A stretch of 41,516 nucleotides of DNA from Deltaproteobacteria bacterium (lineage in GTDB: Bacteria > Desulfobacterota > Binatia > JACPRU01): NCBI GenBank assembly GCA_016189835.1, contig JACPRU010000007.1, positions 1 to 41,516 on the forward strand, written 5' to 3'. Below, piece by piece: positions 15,003-25,731 of this stretch. Both the position numbers and the translations under genes were made by a program. The first letter of the stretch is position 1. Each line of letters opens with the position of its first letter. The notes beneath the pieces are model-generated. The model was given only the letters and a program-made list of their open reading frames with translations, did no database searches and was not told where the DNA came from.

Positions 15003-16174
15003 CCAGCACGCTGCGCGGCGTCGTCGAGCGCCACGACGTGATCGTATGCGCCGGCAGCGGGGGCGTGGGCAAGACCACGACCGCGGCGGCGATTGCCCTG
15101 TGGGGCGCGCAACGGGGCCGGCGCGCGGCGGTGCTCACCATCGATCCCGCCCGCCGGCTCGCGGACTCGCTCGGTCTGCCGCTCGCCGGGGGATCCGAGG
15201 TCGTGGTGCCGGCGGCGCTGCTGCGCGAGAACGGCATCGTGCTGCGCGGGTCGCTGTCGGCCATGATGCTCGATCAGAAGGGAGCCTGGGACTCGCTCGT
15301 CGAGCGGCATGCGCCGTCGGCGGAGGTCCGCGACCGCATCCTGCGCAACCGCTTCTACCAACACCTCTCGCAGAGCTTCGCCGGCTCGCAGGAGTACATG
15401 GCGATCGAGGAGCTGGCGCGGCTGCGCGACAGCGGACGCTACGATCTGATCGTCGTCGACACGCCGCCGTCGCGCCACGCGCTGGAGTTCCTCGAGGCGC
15501 CGCAGCGAATCGCCGACTTCCTCGACCGCAGGATCGTCCGCTGGTTCGTCAAGCCGTACGTCGCCGCCGGCTGGTCGGCGCTGCGGCTGCTGAACCGCAC
15601 CGCCGGTTTCGTACTTCGCGCGCTGGAGGAAGCCGCCGGCGTCGGCGTGCTGGCCGAGATCTCCGACTTCTTCGCCGGCATGCAGGGCCTGTTCGACGGC
15701 ATGAACGAGCGCATGGAGCGGGTCTACCGCGTGCTGAAGAGTCAGAAGACCGCCTTCGTCCTGGTGTCGAGCCCGGAGGAGGAGGTCCTCGAGGAAGCCG
15801 AGTACTTGAGCGACGAGATGAGGGCGCTCGGCATGCCGCTGCGCGCGGTGGTCTTCAACCGCGTCCACGAGGAGTTCACCGAGCCGGTGGACGACGACGA
15901 CGTACCGCGCGGCGCGATCGGCGGCGGGGAGTGGCGTCGCGTGCAGGCGGCTCTCGAGCGCGCCGGCATCGCGCCGGCGGATCTCGCGCGCCGCCTGGCG
16001 CGCAACTTCGCCGCCTATCAGGATGTTGCGCGCGGGGACGGCCTGCGGCTCGAGATGTTCTCGCGCGGGCTGCCTCGCCAGGTGCCGATCGCGCGCGTGC
16101 CGAACTTCGCGGGCGATCTGCACCAGCTCAGCGCGCTCGCCCGCATGCATCCGTATCTGTTCGGCGGGGCGTGA
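14999..16174 (+). CDS. ArsA/Get3-type ATPase, second of a tandem pair
   Basis: 391 residues. The P-loop is GSGGVGKT (19-26), so the signature lysine of the ArsA/MinD class is a serine, while the DPAR motif (TIDPARRLADSLG) and the VDTPPSRHALEFL switch region are intact. This is the mirror image of the upstream protein, which has the lysine but not DPAR. A helical middle segment (~180-240) carries the larger insert typical of Get3-like members. No metal-binding cysteine trio of true ArsA is seen. Translational overlap with the first gene strongly suggests a heterodimer. It converges with rsfS. Confidence 0.88.
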   Translation: MTSTLRGVVERHDVIVCAGSGGVGKTTTAAAIALWGAQRGRRAAVLTIDPARRLADSLGLPLAGGSEVVVPAALLRENGIVLRGSLSAMMLDQKGAWDSLVERHAPSAEVRDRILRNRFYQHLSQSFAGSQEYMAIEELARLRDSGRYDLIVVDTPPSRHALEFLEAPQRIADFLDRRIVRWFVKPYVAAGWSALRLLNRTAGFVLRALEEAAGVGVLAEISDFFAGMQGLFDGMNERMERVYRVLKSQKTAFVLVSSPEEEVLEEAEYLSDEMRALGMPLRAVVFNRVHEEFTEPVDDDDVPRGAIGGGEWRRVQAALERAGIAPADLARRLARNFAAYQDVARGDGLRLEMFSRGLPRQVPIARVPNFAGDLHQLSALARMHPYLFGGA

Positions 16175-16224
16175 GCGGCGTGGCCGGCGACCGCCGCGGC
16201 AACGCCGGACCCCCGTGCGCCCCG

Positions 16225-16626
16225 TCAGTAGCCCTCGGTGCCGGTGACGAACGATCGCGCCTGCGAGTAGTACGGCTCGGGCAGTCGCACGCGGAGCGCC
16301 TTTCTCCACAGGCCCTCGAGATCGTAGAACGCTCGAATCGGCTGGTAGAAGACGTGCACCACGACGTCGCCGTAATCCATCAACACCCACTGGCCTCGCG
16401 AAGTCCCCTCCTGCGCCAGCGGCTGCACGCCGACGGCCCGCAGGCCTTCCTCGATGTGCTGGGCGATCGCCCGCACCTGCGTATCGGACCGGCCGGTGCA
16501 GATCAGGAAGTAGTCGGCGACCGAGGTGAGCTTCGATACGTCGAGCAGCTGCAGATCGTGAGCTTTGCGATCGAGCGCGAGCCGGGTGCAGAGCAGAGCC
16601 TTCTCGATTCCGGGCCTCGGCCTCAA
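16225..16626 (-). CDS. rsfS: Ribosomal silencing factor RsfS (Iojap family)
   Basis: 133 residues. The segments LLDVSKLTSVADYFLICTGRSDTQ (split here between sites), GQWVLMDYGDVVVHVF and YDLEGLW define the Iojap/RsfS fold. The family binds ribosomal protein L14 and blocks joining of the subunits when nutrients are scarce. The start taken is TTG at 16626, overlapping the nadD stop (TTGA), since no ATG or GTG lies before the conserved region. The nadD-rsfS order is widely conserved. Confidence 0.93.
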   Translation of the reverse strand: MRPRPGIEKALLCTRLALDRKAHDLQLLDVSKLTSVADYFLICTGRSDTQVRAIAQHIEEGLRAVGVQPLAQEGTSRGQWVLMDYGDVVVHVFYQPIRAFYDLEGLWRKALRVRLPEPYYSQARSFVTGTEGY

Positions 16627-17288
16627 GTGTTCGCTTCTCCGCTCCGGTAGAGTCGATGTTCGCGAACGTAGCGCTCCACGGAGGACGGCACCAGGTAACG
16701 GATCGATGAACCCCGCCGCGCTCGCTCGCGAACGGCGGTCGCCGAGACGTCGATGCCGGTGATCGGAAGGAACTGCAGGGTGGTGCCCGTGCGGTGTCGG
16801 AAGCTCAGCGTGGCCGGATCATAACAAAACGCCTCCCGAGCGGCAACGGGAAGGTGCTCGATCGACGGCTCCGCGGCGTGCGGCGGGCGGCTGGTGACGG
16901 CGACGTTCGCCAGCTCGAACACGCGCACGACGTCCTTCCACGTCTGCATCTCGCGGAACGCGTCGATGCCGAGGACGAAGAACAGCGTCGCGTCCGATTC
17001 GCGCGCCGCAAAGGCCGCGAGCGTATCCACCGAGTAGGAGACCCCGCCGCGCTCGATCTCGATCGCCGAGACGCGGAACGCCGGGTTGTCGGCAATCGCC
17101 CGCTCGGCCATCGCCAGGCGGTCGCGTCCGCTGGCGAGCTGGCGCTGCGGCTTGTGCGGCGGCTCGTGGGCGGGGACGAAATAGACGAGGTCGAGCGCGA
17201 GCGTCTCGCGCACCTCCTCGGCGCTGCGCAGGTGGCCGAGATGGATGGGATCGAACGATCCGCCGAGGATGCCCAGCCGACGCGCCAT
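16623..17288 (-). CDS. nadD: Nicotinate-nucleotide adenylyltransferase
   Basis: 221 residues. The nucleotidyltransferase signature GGSFDPIHLGHL gives the HxGH catalytic pair at H16/H19, and the C-terminal DVSATAVRERARRG is the family's second motif. It converts nicotinate mononucleotide and ATP to deamido-NAD. ATG at 17288 is taken as start; GTG at 17291 directly before it would add one residue. It lies 15 bp after proA and overlaps rsfS by four bases. Confidence 0.95.
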   Translation of the reverse strand: MARRLGILGGSFDPIHLGHLRSAEEVRETLALDLVYFVPAHEPPHKPQRQLASGRDRLAMAERAIADNPAFRVSAIEIERGGVSYSVDTLAAFAARESDATLFFVLGIDAFREMQTWKDVVRVFELANVAVTSRPPHAAEPSIEHLPVAAREAFCYDPATLSFRHRTGTTLQFLPITGIDVSATAVRERARRGSSIRYLVPSSVERYVREHRLYRSGEANT

Positions 17289-17303
17289 CACCGCCGTTGG
17301 CCG

Positions 17304-18562
17304 CTACTCGCGCACCTGGCCGGCGCCGAGCACGAGGTACTTGTAGGTGGTGAGCTCGCGCAGACCCATCGGGCCGCGCGCGTGCAGGCGGTTGGTGGAG
17401 ATGCCGATCTCGGCTCCGAACCCGAACTCGAAGCCGTCGGTGAAGCGCGTCGAGGCGTTGACGAACACCGCCGCCGAATCCACCGCGGCGAGGAAGCGGC
17501 GAGCCGCCGAGTAGTCCTCGGTGACGATCGCGTCGGCCAGCCCCGAGCCGTAACGCTCGATGAACTCGAGCGCGTCCTCCATCGAGTCGACGACCTTCAC
17601 CGACAGGATCTTGTCGAGGTACTCCGTCGCCCAGTCCTCCTCGCTCGCCGCCCGGACGGTGGAAACGATCCGGCGGGTCTCGGCGCAGCCCCGGACCTCG
17701 ACTCCCTCGGCCTCGAGCGCGCGGACCATACGCGGCAGGAACTCCTCGGCGATGTCGCGGTGCACCAGCAGGTTCTCGATCGCGTTGCAGACGCCGGGAC
17801 GCTGCGCCTTGGCGTTGACGCAGATGCGGCCCGCCTGCGCGAGGTCGGCCGCGCGGTCGACGTAGAGCTGGCAGACGCCCTCGAGGTGCTTGATGACCGG
17901 AATCGTCGACTCGGTCTCGATGGCGCGGATCAGCTCCTTGCCGCCGCGCGGCACGATCACGTCGACGAGATCGTTCTGGCGGAGCAGGGCGCGCGTCGCC
18001 GCCCGCTCCTTGGTGCGAAGCAGCTGCACGGCCGCCGGCGGCAGTTCCGCGCCGTCGAGGGCGGCGAGGAAGAGGTCGGCGATCGCCGCGTTGGTGTGCA
18101 GGGCCTCGGAGCCGCCCTTCAAGATCGCGGCGTTTCCCGACTTGAGGCACAGCGCGGCGGCGTCGGCGGTGACGTTGGGCCGGGACTCGTAGAGGATCGC
18201 GATCACGCCGATCGGGATGCGCACCTGCCGGATCTCGAGGCCGTTCGGCCGCCGCCACGCGGCGATCGAGTCGCCGACCGGATCGGGAAGCGCGAGCACT
18301 TCTTCCACGCCGCGGGCCATCGTCTCGATGCGCTCCGGGCTGAGCGCGAGACGGTCGCGGAACGCCGCCGACAGCGAGCCGGCGGCGGAGAGGTCCCGGG
18401 CGTTGGCCTCGAGTAGGCGCGCTCCGTGTGTGCGCAGGCCTGCCGCCGCCGCGCGCAGCGCGGCATTCTTGGCGGCGGTGTTCGCCTGCGCGAGCCGGCG
18501 GCCGGCGGCTCGCGCTTCTCGGCAGAGCTCGCGGACCTGCTTCTCGACGTCGTCGTCTGCGC

Positions 18563-18566
<4 letters not shown>
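17304..18566 (-). CDS. proA: Glutamate-5-semialdehyde dehydrogenase (gamma-glutamyl phosphate reductase)
   Basis: 420 residues, full length. The aldehyde dehydrogenase-like fold shows YESRPNVTADAA, CLKSGNAAILKGG and the catalytic C260 in QRPGVCNAIEN. It reduces glutamyl-5-phosphate to the semialdehyde, the second step of proline synthesis. The start overlaps the proB stop by four bases, so both proline enzymes are coupled. Confidence 0.96.
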
Positions 18567-21064
<2,498 letters not shown>

Positions 21065-21076
21065 CGCTCCGAACTC

Positions 21077-21391
21077 CTACGACTGGATATCGAGCACGCG
21101 CAGCGTGGTGGTCCGTTGGCGGTGACCGCGCTTGCGGCGCTGGTTCTTGCGCCGCTTCATCTTGAAGACGAGGATCTTTTTCTCGCGGCCCTGCTCGACC
21201 ACCCGCGCCGTCACCTTGGCGCCGGCGACCAGCGGCGTGCCGATGCGCACCGTGCCCTGCGCGGACGTGAGCAGAACCTCGTCGAGATCGACGGTCGCGC
21301 CGGGCTCCGCCGGCAGCGCCTCCACGCGGAGCAGATCCCCCGGGGAGACGCGGTACTGCTTTCCACCTGTGCGGACGACGGCGTAGTCCAT
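21077..21391 (-). CDS. rplU: 50S ribosomal protein L21
   Basis: 104 residues. It starts MDYAVVRTGGKQYRVSPGD and contains KILVFKMKRRKNQRRKRGHR, the L21 signature. First gene of the L21-L27 unit, with a promoter-like sequence about 50 bp upstream. Confidence 0.97.
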   Translation of the reverse strand: MDYAVVRTGGKQYRVSPGDLLRVEALPAEPGATVDLDEVLLTSAQGTVRIGTPLVAGAKVTARVVEQGREKKILVFKMKRRKNQRRKRGHRQRTTTLRVLDIQS

Positions 21392-21442
21392 GACGTGCGG
21401 GCTCTCGGCGGTTGGTCGGCGGAATCGCCCTGGAACCCTGAA

Positions 21443-21471
21443 CGTTTACCGGAGGGTCCGGGGCCTGTCAA
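21443..21471 (-). promoter_or_regulatory. Putative sigma-70 promoter of rplU-rpmA
   Basis: On the minus strand a perfect TTGACA (21471-21466) is followed by a 17-bp spacer and TAAACG (21448-21443). The -10 box is weak but the position, about 50 bp before rplU, fits. Confidence 0.5.
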
Positions 21472-21493
21472 CCGAATCGGTTCCGAATCGGTT

Positions 21494-21570
21494 CGGAAAA
21501 GGGGTCGGGAGTCTTTTTGCCAGGGCGGCCCGAAGGGTGATTCGCAAAAAGACTCCCGACCCCTTTTCCG
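21494..21570. repeat. 27-bp perfect inverted repeat (REP-like element)
   Basis: The arm 21494-21520 (begins CGGAAAAGGGGTCGG, ends TTTTTGC) is matched exactly by its reverse complement at 21544-21570, around a 23-bp spacer. The element lies in the 244-bp gap between divergent rplU and plsX. The AAAAGGGGTCGGGAG core resembles mobile REP-type palindromes seen in many copies in environmental genomes, which is from memory. No transposase gene is beside it. Confidence 0.85.
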
Positions 21571-21576
21571 CGTGGG

Positions 21577-21605
21577 TTGAGGGCGCCGGGCGGCTGTACG
21601 ATAAT
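21577..21605 (+). promoter_or_regulatory. Putative sigma-70 promoter of the plsX-cutA unit
   Basis: TTGAGG (21577-21582), a 17-bp spacer and GATAAT (21600-21605), directly after the inverted repeat and 30 bp before the plsX ATG. Confidence 0.5.
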
Positions 21606-21635
21606 CCCCGCGCTCCGCCTGCGGGCGAGCCCGCA

Positions 21636-22241
21636 ATGCCGACGATCGCGATCGATGCCATGGGCGGGGATTTCGCTCCGGGCGAGGTGGTCCGAGCGGC
21701 GGCTCGGGTCTCCGTCGACTCGGAGATCCGCTGCGTGCTGGTCGGCGACGAGCCGGGCCTCGAGCGCGCGCTCGCCCGCTGCCCGCACCGCCGCGAGCAC
21801 CTGTCGATCGTCCACGCGGGGTCGGCGATCGCCATGGGGGAGGAACCGAGGGCGGCGATCCGCGAGAAGCTCGACTGCTCGCTGCTCGTCGCCGCCGGGT
21901 TGGTGGCCTCGGGCGGCGCGGACGCGATGGTGTCCGCCGGCAACACGGGCGCCTGCGTGCTGGCTTGCGCCCGGACGTTTCGCACGATCCCCGGCGTGCG
22001 CAAGACGGCGCTCGCCAGCGTGTTCCCCCGCAAGATCGACGAACCGGGGCAGGACCCGCTCGGCCTGCTGCTCGACGTCGGCGCCAAGGCACACGGCCGG
22101 TCGAACGCGAAGGCGATCGCCAACGCGATCAAGGTCGCGGCCAAGGCGGTGCGTGACGACGTGCCGGGCGAGATCGGCGCCCGCGTGGCCGCGGTATCCG
22201 CCGTCGCCGACCGTCCGGGCCCGCCAGGAGGGGCGGCGTGA
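21636..22241 (+). CDS. plsX: Truncated PlsX-like phosphate acyltransferase
   Basis: 201 residues, while PlsX is usually 330-350. The N-terminal part is convincing: MPTIAIDAMGGDFAPGEVV, LVGDEP, VSAGNTGACV and a LLLDVGA segment near residue 150. Where PlsX continues with conserved glycine-rich and NxEGRD segments, this protein instead has an alanine-rich stretch (NAKAIANAIKVAAKAV) and stops. No other frame downstream restores the missing half. PlsX makes acyl-phosphate from acyl-ACP for phospholipid synthesis; this copy probably cannot, so it is either a decaying gene or a reduced paralogue with the working plsX elsewhere. cutA overlaps its stop. Confidence 0.7.
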   Translation: MPTIAIDAMGGDFAPGEVVRAAARVSVDSEIRCVLVGDEPGLERALARCPHRREHLSIVHAGSAIAMGEEPRAAIREKLDCSLLVAAGLVASGGADAMVSAGNTGACVLACARTFRTIPGVRKTALASVFPRKIDEPGQDPLGLLLDVGAKAHGRSNAKAIANAIKVAAKAVRDDVPGEIGARVAAVSAVADRPGPPGGAA

Positions 22242-22561
22242 GCGAGCGAGAACCGATCGTCGTGCTGGTCGCCGCCGGCTCCGCCGAGAGCGCGGAAGCC
22301 ATCGCCCGCGCGCTGGTCGGCGAGCGCCTCGCGGCCTGCGTCAACGTCGTTCCCGGCGTGCGCTCGATCTACCGCTGGCAAGGAGAGGTGGTCGCCGAGG
22401 CGGAATGGCTGCTGGTGATCAAGAGCCGGAGGTCGCGCTTCGCCGCGCTCGAGGCGCGCGTGCGCGCGCTCCACCCCTACCAGGTGCCGGAAATCATCGC
22501 GCTCGACGTCGTCGCGGGCTCGACGCCCTACCTCGACTGGCTGCTCGCCGAGACGGAGTGA
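22238..22561 (+). CDS. cutA: CutA-family divalent cation tolerance protein
   Basis: 107 residues starting with GTG that overlaps the plsX stop (GTGA). The segments LVGERLAACVNVVPGVRSIYRW, EWLLVIKSR and HPYQVPEIIALDV are typical CutA, a trimeric ferredoxin-like protein tied to copper tolerance in E. coli but of unclear general role. Full length. It converges with pilU. Confidence 0.95.
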   Translation: MSEREPIVVLVAAGSAESAEAIARALVGERLAACVNVVPGVRSIYRWQGEVVAEAEWLLVIKSRRSRFAALEARVRALHPYQVPEIIALDVVAGSTPYLDWLLAETE

Positions 22562-22575
22562 AGCCGCGGCGCGGG

Positions 22576-23778
22576 TCAGCGCTTGGCGGCGGACGCGCCG
22601 AGCGGAGCGCGCGGGGATGCGGAGCCCGGGGACGGGCCGAGGTCGCGCGCGTTGACCGGCGCGCGCCCCTGGATGCGAAACGAGGGCGCGGCCTGGCTCT
22701 CGGCGCCGGCGCGTGCCAGATCGTCGTTTCGCAGGCGCAGGCGCAGATTGTTGGCGCTGTCGGCGTTGGCGAGCGCCAGCTCCAGCTCGATCTTGCCGTC
22801 GTGCGCCAGGCGGAACAGCGACTCGTCGAAGGTCTGACAGCCCTCGCTGAGCCCCAGCTCCATGGCTTCCTTGAGTGCGTCGACTTCACCCTTCTTGATC
22901 AGGTCCTTCACCCGGGGCGTGTCGAGCAGGATCTCGTGCGCCACCACCCGCCGACCGTCCTTCCCGGGGATCAGCCGCTGCGAGATGATCGCCCGCAGGT
23001 TGAGCGAGAGCTGGAGATAGATCTGGGCGTGGCGAGACGACGGGAAGAAGTTGAGGATGCGCTCGATCGCCTGGTTGGCGTTGTTCGAGTGGAGCGTGGC
23101 CAGGCAGAGGTGGCCGGTTTCGGCGAACGTGATCGCCGCTTCCATGGTCTCCTCGTCGCGCACCTCGCCGATCAGGATGACGTCGGGCGCCTGCCGCAGC
23201 GTGTTGCGCAGCGCCTGATGGAAGGACAGGGTATCGAAGCCCACCTCGCGCTGGGTGACGATCGACTTCTTGTGCTGGTGCATGAACTCGATCGGGTCCT
23301 CGATCGTGATGATGTGGCCCGGCGTCGTCGAGTTGCGGTGATCGATCATCGCCGCCAGGGTGGTGGACTTGCCCGATCCGGTGGCGCCCGTGACCAGCAC
23401 CAGGCCGCGCCGGGTCTGGGTGATGTCCTGGAGAATGAGCGGCAGGTCGAGCTCGGGGATGGTCGGCACGCGTAGTTTGATCTGGCGGATCACCAGGCCG
23501 ACGGAGTTGCGCTGCTGAAAGACGTTGCAGCGAAAGCGCCCGCCCTCGATCGCCAGGGCGAGGTTCATCTCCTTGGTGCGCTCGAATTCCTCGCGCTGGC
23601 GCTCCTCCGCCATCGCGGCGGCGGCCAACGCGGCCGTGTCCTGCGGGGCCAGCGCCGGCTCGTCGGTGGGAGCCGCGACGCCTTCGACGCGAAAGACCGG
23701 AGGACTGCCGGCCGTCAGATAGAGATCGGAGGCGTCGAGGTCGAGGATGCGCTGGAGGAGCCGTTGCAGGTCGAGCAC
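22576..23778 (-). CDS. pilU: PilT/PilU-family twitching motility ATPase
   Basis: 400 residues, GTG start at 23778, three bases after the pilT stop. Walker A is GATGSGKST (131-139), followed by the Asp box (IITIEDPIEF), Walker B (DVILIGEVRDEETM) and His box (GHLCLATLHSNNA) of the type IV pilus retraction ATPases. The PilU assignment rests on its place after PilT and on the divergent C-terminus, which ends in a ~60-residue low-complexity tail rich in Ala, Pro and Arg. PilU hexamers assist PilT in pulling the pilus back. No pilin, PilB or PilC gene is present here. Confidence 0.88.
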   Translation of the reverse strand: MLDLQRLLQRILDLDASDLYLTAGSPPVFRVEGVAAPTDEPALAPQDTAALAAAAMAEERQREEFERTKEMNLALAIEGGRFRCNVFQQRNSVGLVIRQIKLRVPTIPELDLPLILQDITQTRRGLVLVTGATGSGKSTTLAAMIDHRNSTTPGHIITIEDPIEFMHQHKKSIVTQREVGFDTLSFHQALRNTLRQAPDVILIGEVRDEETMEAAITFAETGHLCLATLHSNNANQAIERILNFFPSSRHAQIYLQLSLNLRAIISQRLIPGKDGRRVVAHEILLDTPRVKDLIKKGEVDALKEAMELGLSEGCQTFDESLFRLAHDGKIELELALANADSANNLRLRLRNDDLARAGAESQAAPSFRIQGRAPVNARDLGPSPGSASPRAPLGASAAKR

Positions 23779-23781
23779 GGG

Positions 23782-24867
23782 TCAGGCCACCGCCAGCTTC
23801 GCGCCGCCCAGGCTGGAGCCGACCGCAGTCGCGCCGAACAGCTGGGGGCTCGAGCTCTTCGCCGCGGCCTCCTCGCGGTTGATGACGCCGCGCACGACCA
23901 GGTCCTGGAGCGACATGTCGAGCGTCTGCATGCCGAGCTTCTGTCCGGTCTGCATGGTCGAAGGGATCTGGTGGATCTTGCCTTCGCGGATCAGGTTGCG
24001 TACGGCGGGGACGCCGACCAGGATCTCGGTGGCCGCGATCCGGCCGCCGGTCCTCTTCTTGCACAGCGTCTGGGTGATGACCGCCTCGAGCGACTCGGAG
24101 AACATCGCCCGCACCTGGTTCTGCTGCCCGGCCGGGAACGCATCGATGATGCGATCGACGGTCTTCGGGGCGCTCGAGGTATGCAGCGTGCCGAACACCA
24201 GGTGACCGGTCTCGGCGGCGGTCAGCGCCAGCGAGATGGTCTCCAGGTCGCGCATCTCGCCGACCAGAATCACATCGGGGTCCTCGCGCAGCGCGCCGCG
24301 CAGCGCGGCCGCGAAGGACTGCGTGTGGGGGCCGACCTCGCGCTGGTTGACGAGCGACTTCTTGCTGGAGTGGACGAACTCGATCGGGTCCTCCACCGTG
24401 AGGATGTGACACTCCCAGTTCTCGTTGATGTAATCGATCATGCCGGCCAGCGTCGTCGACTTGCCCGACCCCGTCGGGCCGGTCACCAGCACTAGCCCGC
24501 GCTCCTTCTTGCAGACCTCCTTGAGGATCGCCGGCATGCCGAGCTCGTCGAGGGTCACGACCTTGGTGGGGATCGTGCGGAACACCACCCCCTCGCCCTT
24601 GCGCTGCATGAAGACGTTGACGCGAAATCGCGCGAGGTCGCCGAGCTCGAAGGAGAAGTCGATGTCGAGCTTTTCCTGGAAGAGGCGCCGGTGGACGTCG
24701 CTCATGACGTCGAACGCCATGCCGTGCACCTGTTCGCGGGTGAGCGGGTCGTGATCGAGCCGCTTGATGTCGCCGTGGATGCGCAACATCGGCGGTTCTC
24801 CGCTCGACAGGTGAAGGTCGGAAGCCCCCTCGGTGACGGCAAACGTGAGTAGCTGAGTGATGTCCAT
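23782..24867 (-). CDS. pilT: Type IV pilus retraction ATPase PilT
   Basis: 361 residues from ATG 24867, preceded by a GGGGGGA ribosome site; an upstream in-frame extension is not supported. The N-terminal PAS-like region (GASDLHLSSGEPPMLRIHG) is followed by GPTGSGKST (130-138), LTVEDPIEFVH, DVILVGEMRDLETI, GHLVFGTLHTSSA and the late VRNLIREGK motif needed for retraction in PilT. It is the motor that depolymerises type IV pili for twitching. Together with pilU it forms a two-gene unit behind a sigma-54-like promoter. Confidence 0.95.
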   Translation of the reverse strand: MDITQLLTFAVTEGASDLHLSSGEPPMLRIHGDIKRLDHDPLTREQVHGMAFDVMSDVHRRLFQEKLDIDFSFELGDLARFRVNVFMQRKGEGVVFRTIPTKVVTLDELGMPAILKEVCKKERGLVLVTGPTGSGKSTTLAGMIDYINENWECHILTVEDPIEFVHSSKKSLVNQREVGPHTQSFAAALRGALREDPDVILVGEMRDLETISLALTAAETGHLVFGTLHTSSAPKTVDRIIDAFPAGQQNQVRAMFSESLEAVITQTLCKKRTGGRIAATEILVGVPAVRNLIREGKIHQIPSTMQTGQKLGMQTLDMSLQDLVVRGVINREEAAAKSSSPQLFGATAVGSSLGGAKLAVA

Positions 24868-24892
24868 GCGTCCCCCCTGGAGACGGCTATCA

Positions 24893-24907
24893 GCGAAAGC
24901 CGTGCCA
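24893..24907 (-). promoter_or_regulatory. Putative sigma-54 promoter of pilT-pilU
   Basis: On the minus strand TGGCACG (24907-24901), four bases, then TCGC. GG and GC are exactly ten bases apart as required for the -24/-12 class. The start point would be near 24881, leaving a short leader carrying the pilT ribosome site. The -12 half is one base off the TTGC consensus. Confidence 0.6.
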
Positions 24908-25036
24908 GCGGGGGGGCCGACGAAATCTCGGAAAAACCCGCGTAGCCTGGTGTCCAGGGCTGGCGCGTGGGGGCTTTTTCGCCAAAAATGTAACGAGGGC
25001 ACTACTTTTTTCGCCGATCGGGCGTCGGTTCGGCGC

Positions 25037-25696
25037 TCAGCGAAAGCTGTCTTCCAGCCACCGGTACCAGAGGTTCGCGACCGCGTGATAGACGGCCGGG
25101 GGCAGCACCGACCCGCTGCGCTCGCGCAGCCACCCGGCGAGCAGCGCGAAGAAGAAAACGGGCAGCCGGGTCCAATCGCCGCTGACCAGATGGCACAGTA
25201 CGAAGAGCGCCGCTTGAACCAGCACCGCGGGCCCGACGCGGGCGCCGAAGATGCTCCAGGGCTTGCCGAGCGCCAGGTTCCAGCGCGTTTGCACGAACCC
25301 CCGAAAGAACACTTCCTCGGGAACGCCGGTCAGCAGGAACTCCTCGATCAGGCCGACGAGCGGGTTTACCGGCGGCGCCGGCGCGAACGACAGGTGTCGA
25401 ACGGCGAGCGCGAAGACGGCGTGCAGCGTCCCGTAGAGGGCGAGCGACGCCGCCGCCAACGCGAGGTGCGTGCGAAGCGGCGGCGGCGTGAAGCGCAGAT
25501 CGAGCCCATGGTCGGAAAACGAGCGCCGGCGGAGGCCGAGCAGGCCGATCGGGATCAGCAGCCACGGCAGCGAGGTTTCCCAGCGCAGCGACGTCCAGAG
25601 CGCGGCGCCGGTAGCGCCGAGGGTCTCGAGCGTCGCGCCGATCAGCGCCCCGGCGCGCGCTCCCCGGCTGCGGCCGCCGCCGCCGTTCTCGGCCAT
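25037..25696 (-). CDS. CPBP-family intramembrane glutamic protease (second copy)
   Basis: 219 residues with about six hydrophobic segments. The active-site motifs are TGVPEEVFFRGF with E127/E128, LCHLV and YHAVANLWYR. A positively charged, glycine-rich N-terminus precedes the first membrane segment. It is divergent from the MBL-fold gene and upstream of pilT on the same strand, with 169 bp between that carry the pilT promoter. The target is unknown; the family includes prenyl-protein and C-terminal sorting proteases. It is only loosely similar to the copy at 7311-7949. Confidence 0.87.
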   Translation of the reverse strand: MAENGGGGRSRGARAGALIGATLETLGATGAALWTSLRWETSLPWLLIPIGLLGLRRRSFSDHGLDLRFTPPPLRTHLALAAASLALYGTLHAVFALAVRHLSFAPAPPVNPLVGLIEEFLLTGVPEEVFFRGFVQTRWNLALGKPWSIFGARVGPAVLVQAALFVLCHLVSGDWTRLPVFFFALLAGWLRERSGSVLPPAVYHAVANLWYRWLEDSFR

Positions 25697-25731
25697 CGTT
25701 CCCCTCCCTGCGCTGTGGTAGAAGCCGTGTC

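Noticed and set aside
14001-16174. Arsenite efflux operon
   Set aside because: The ATPases lack the ArsA metal cysteines, and no arsB, arsD or arsR gene is present.
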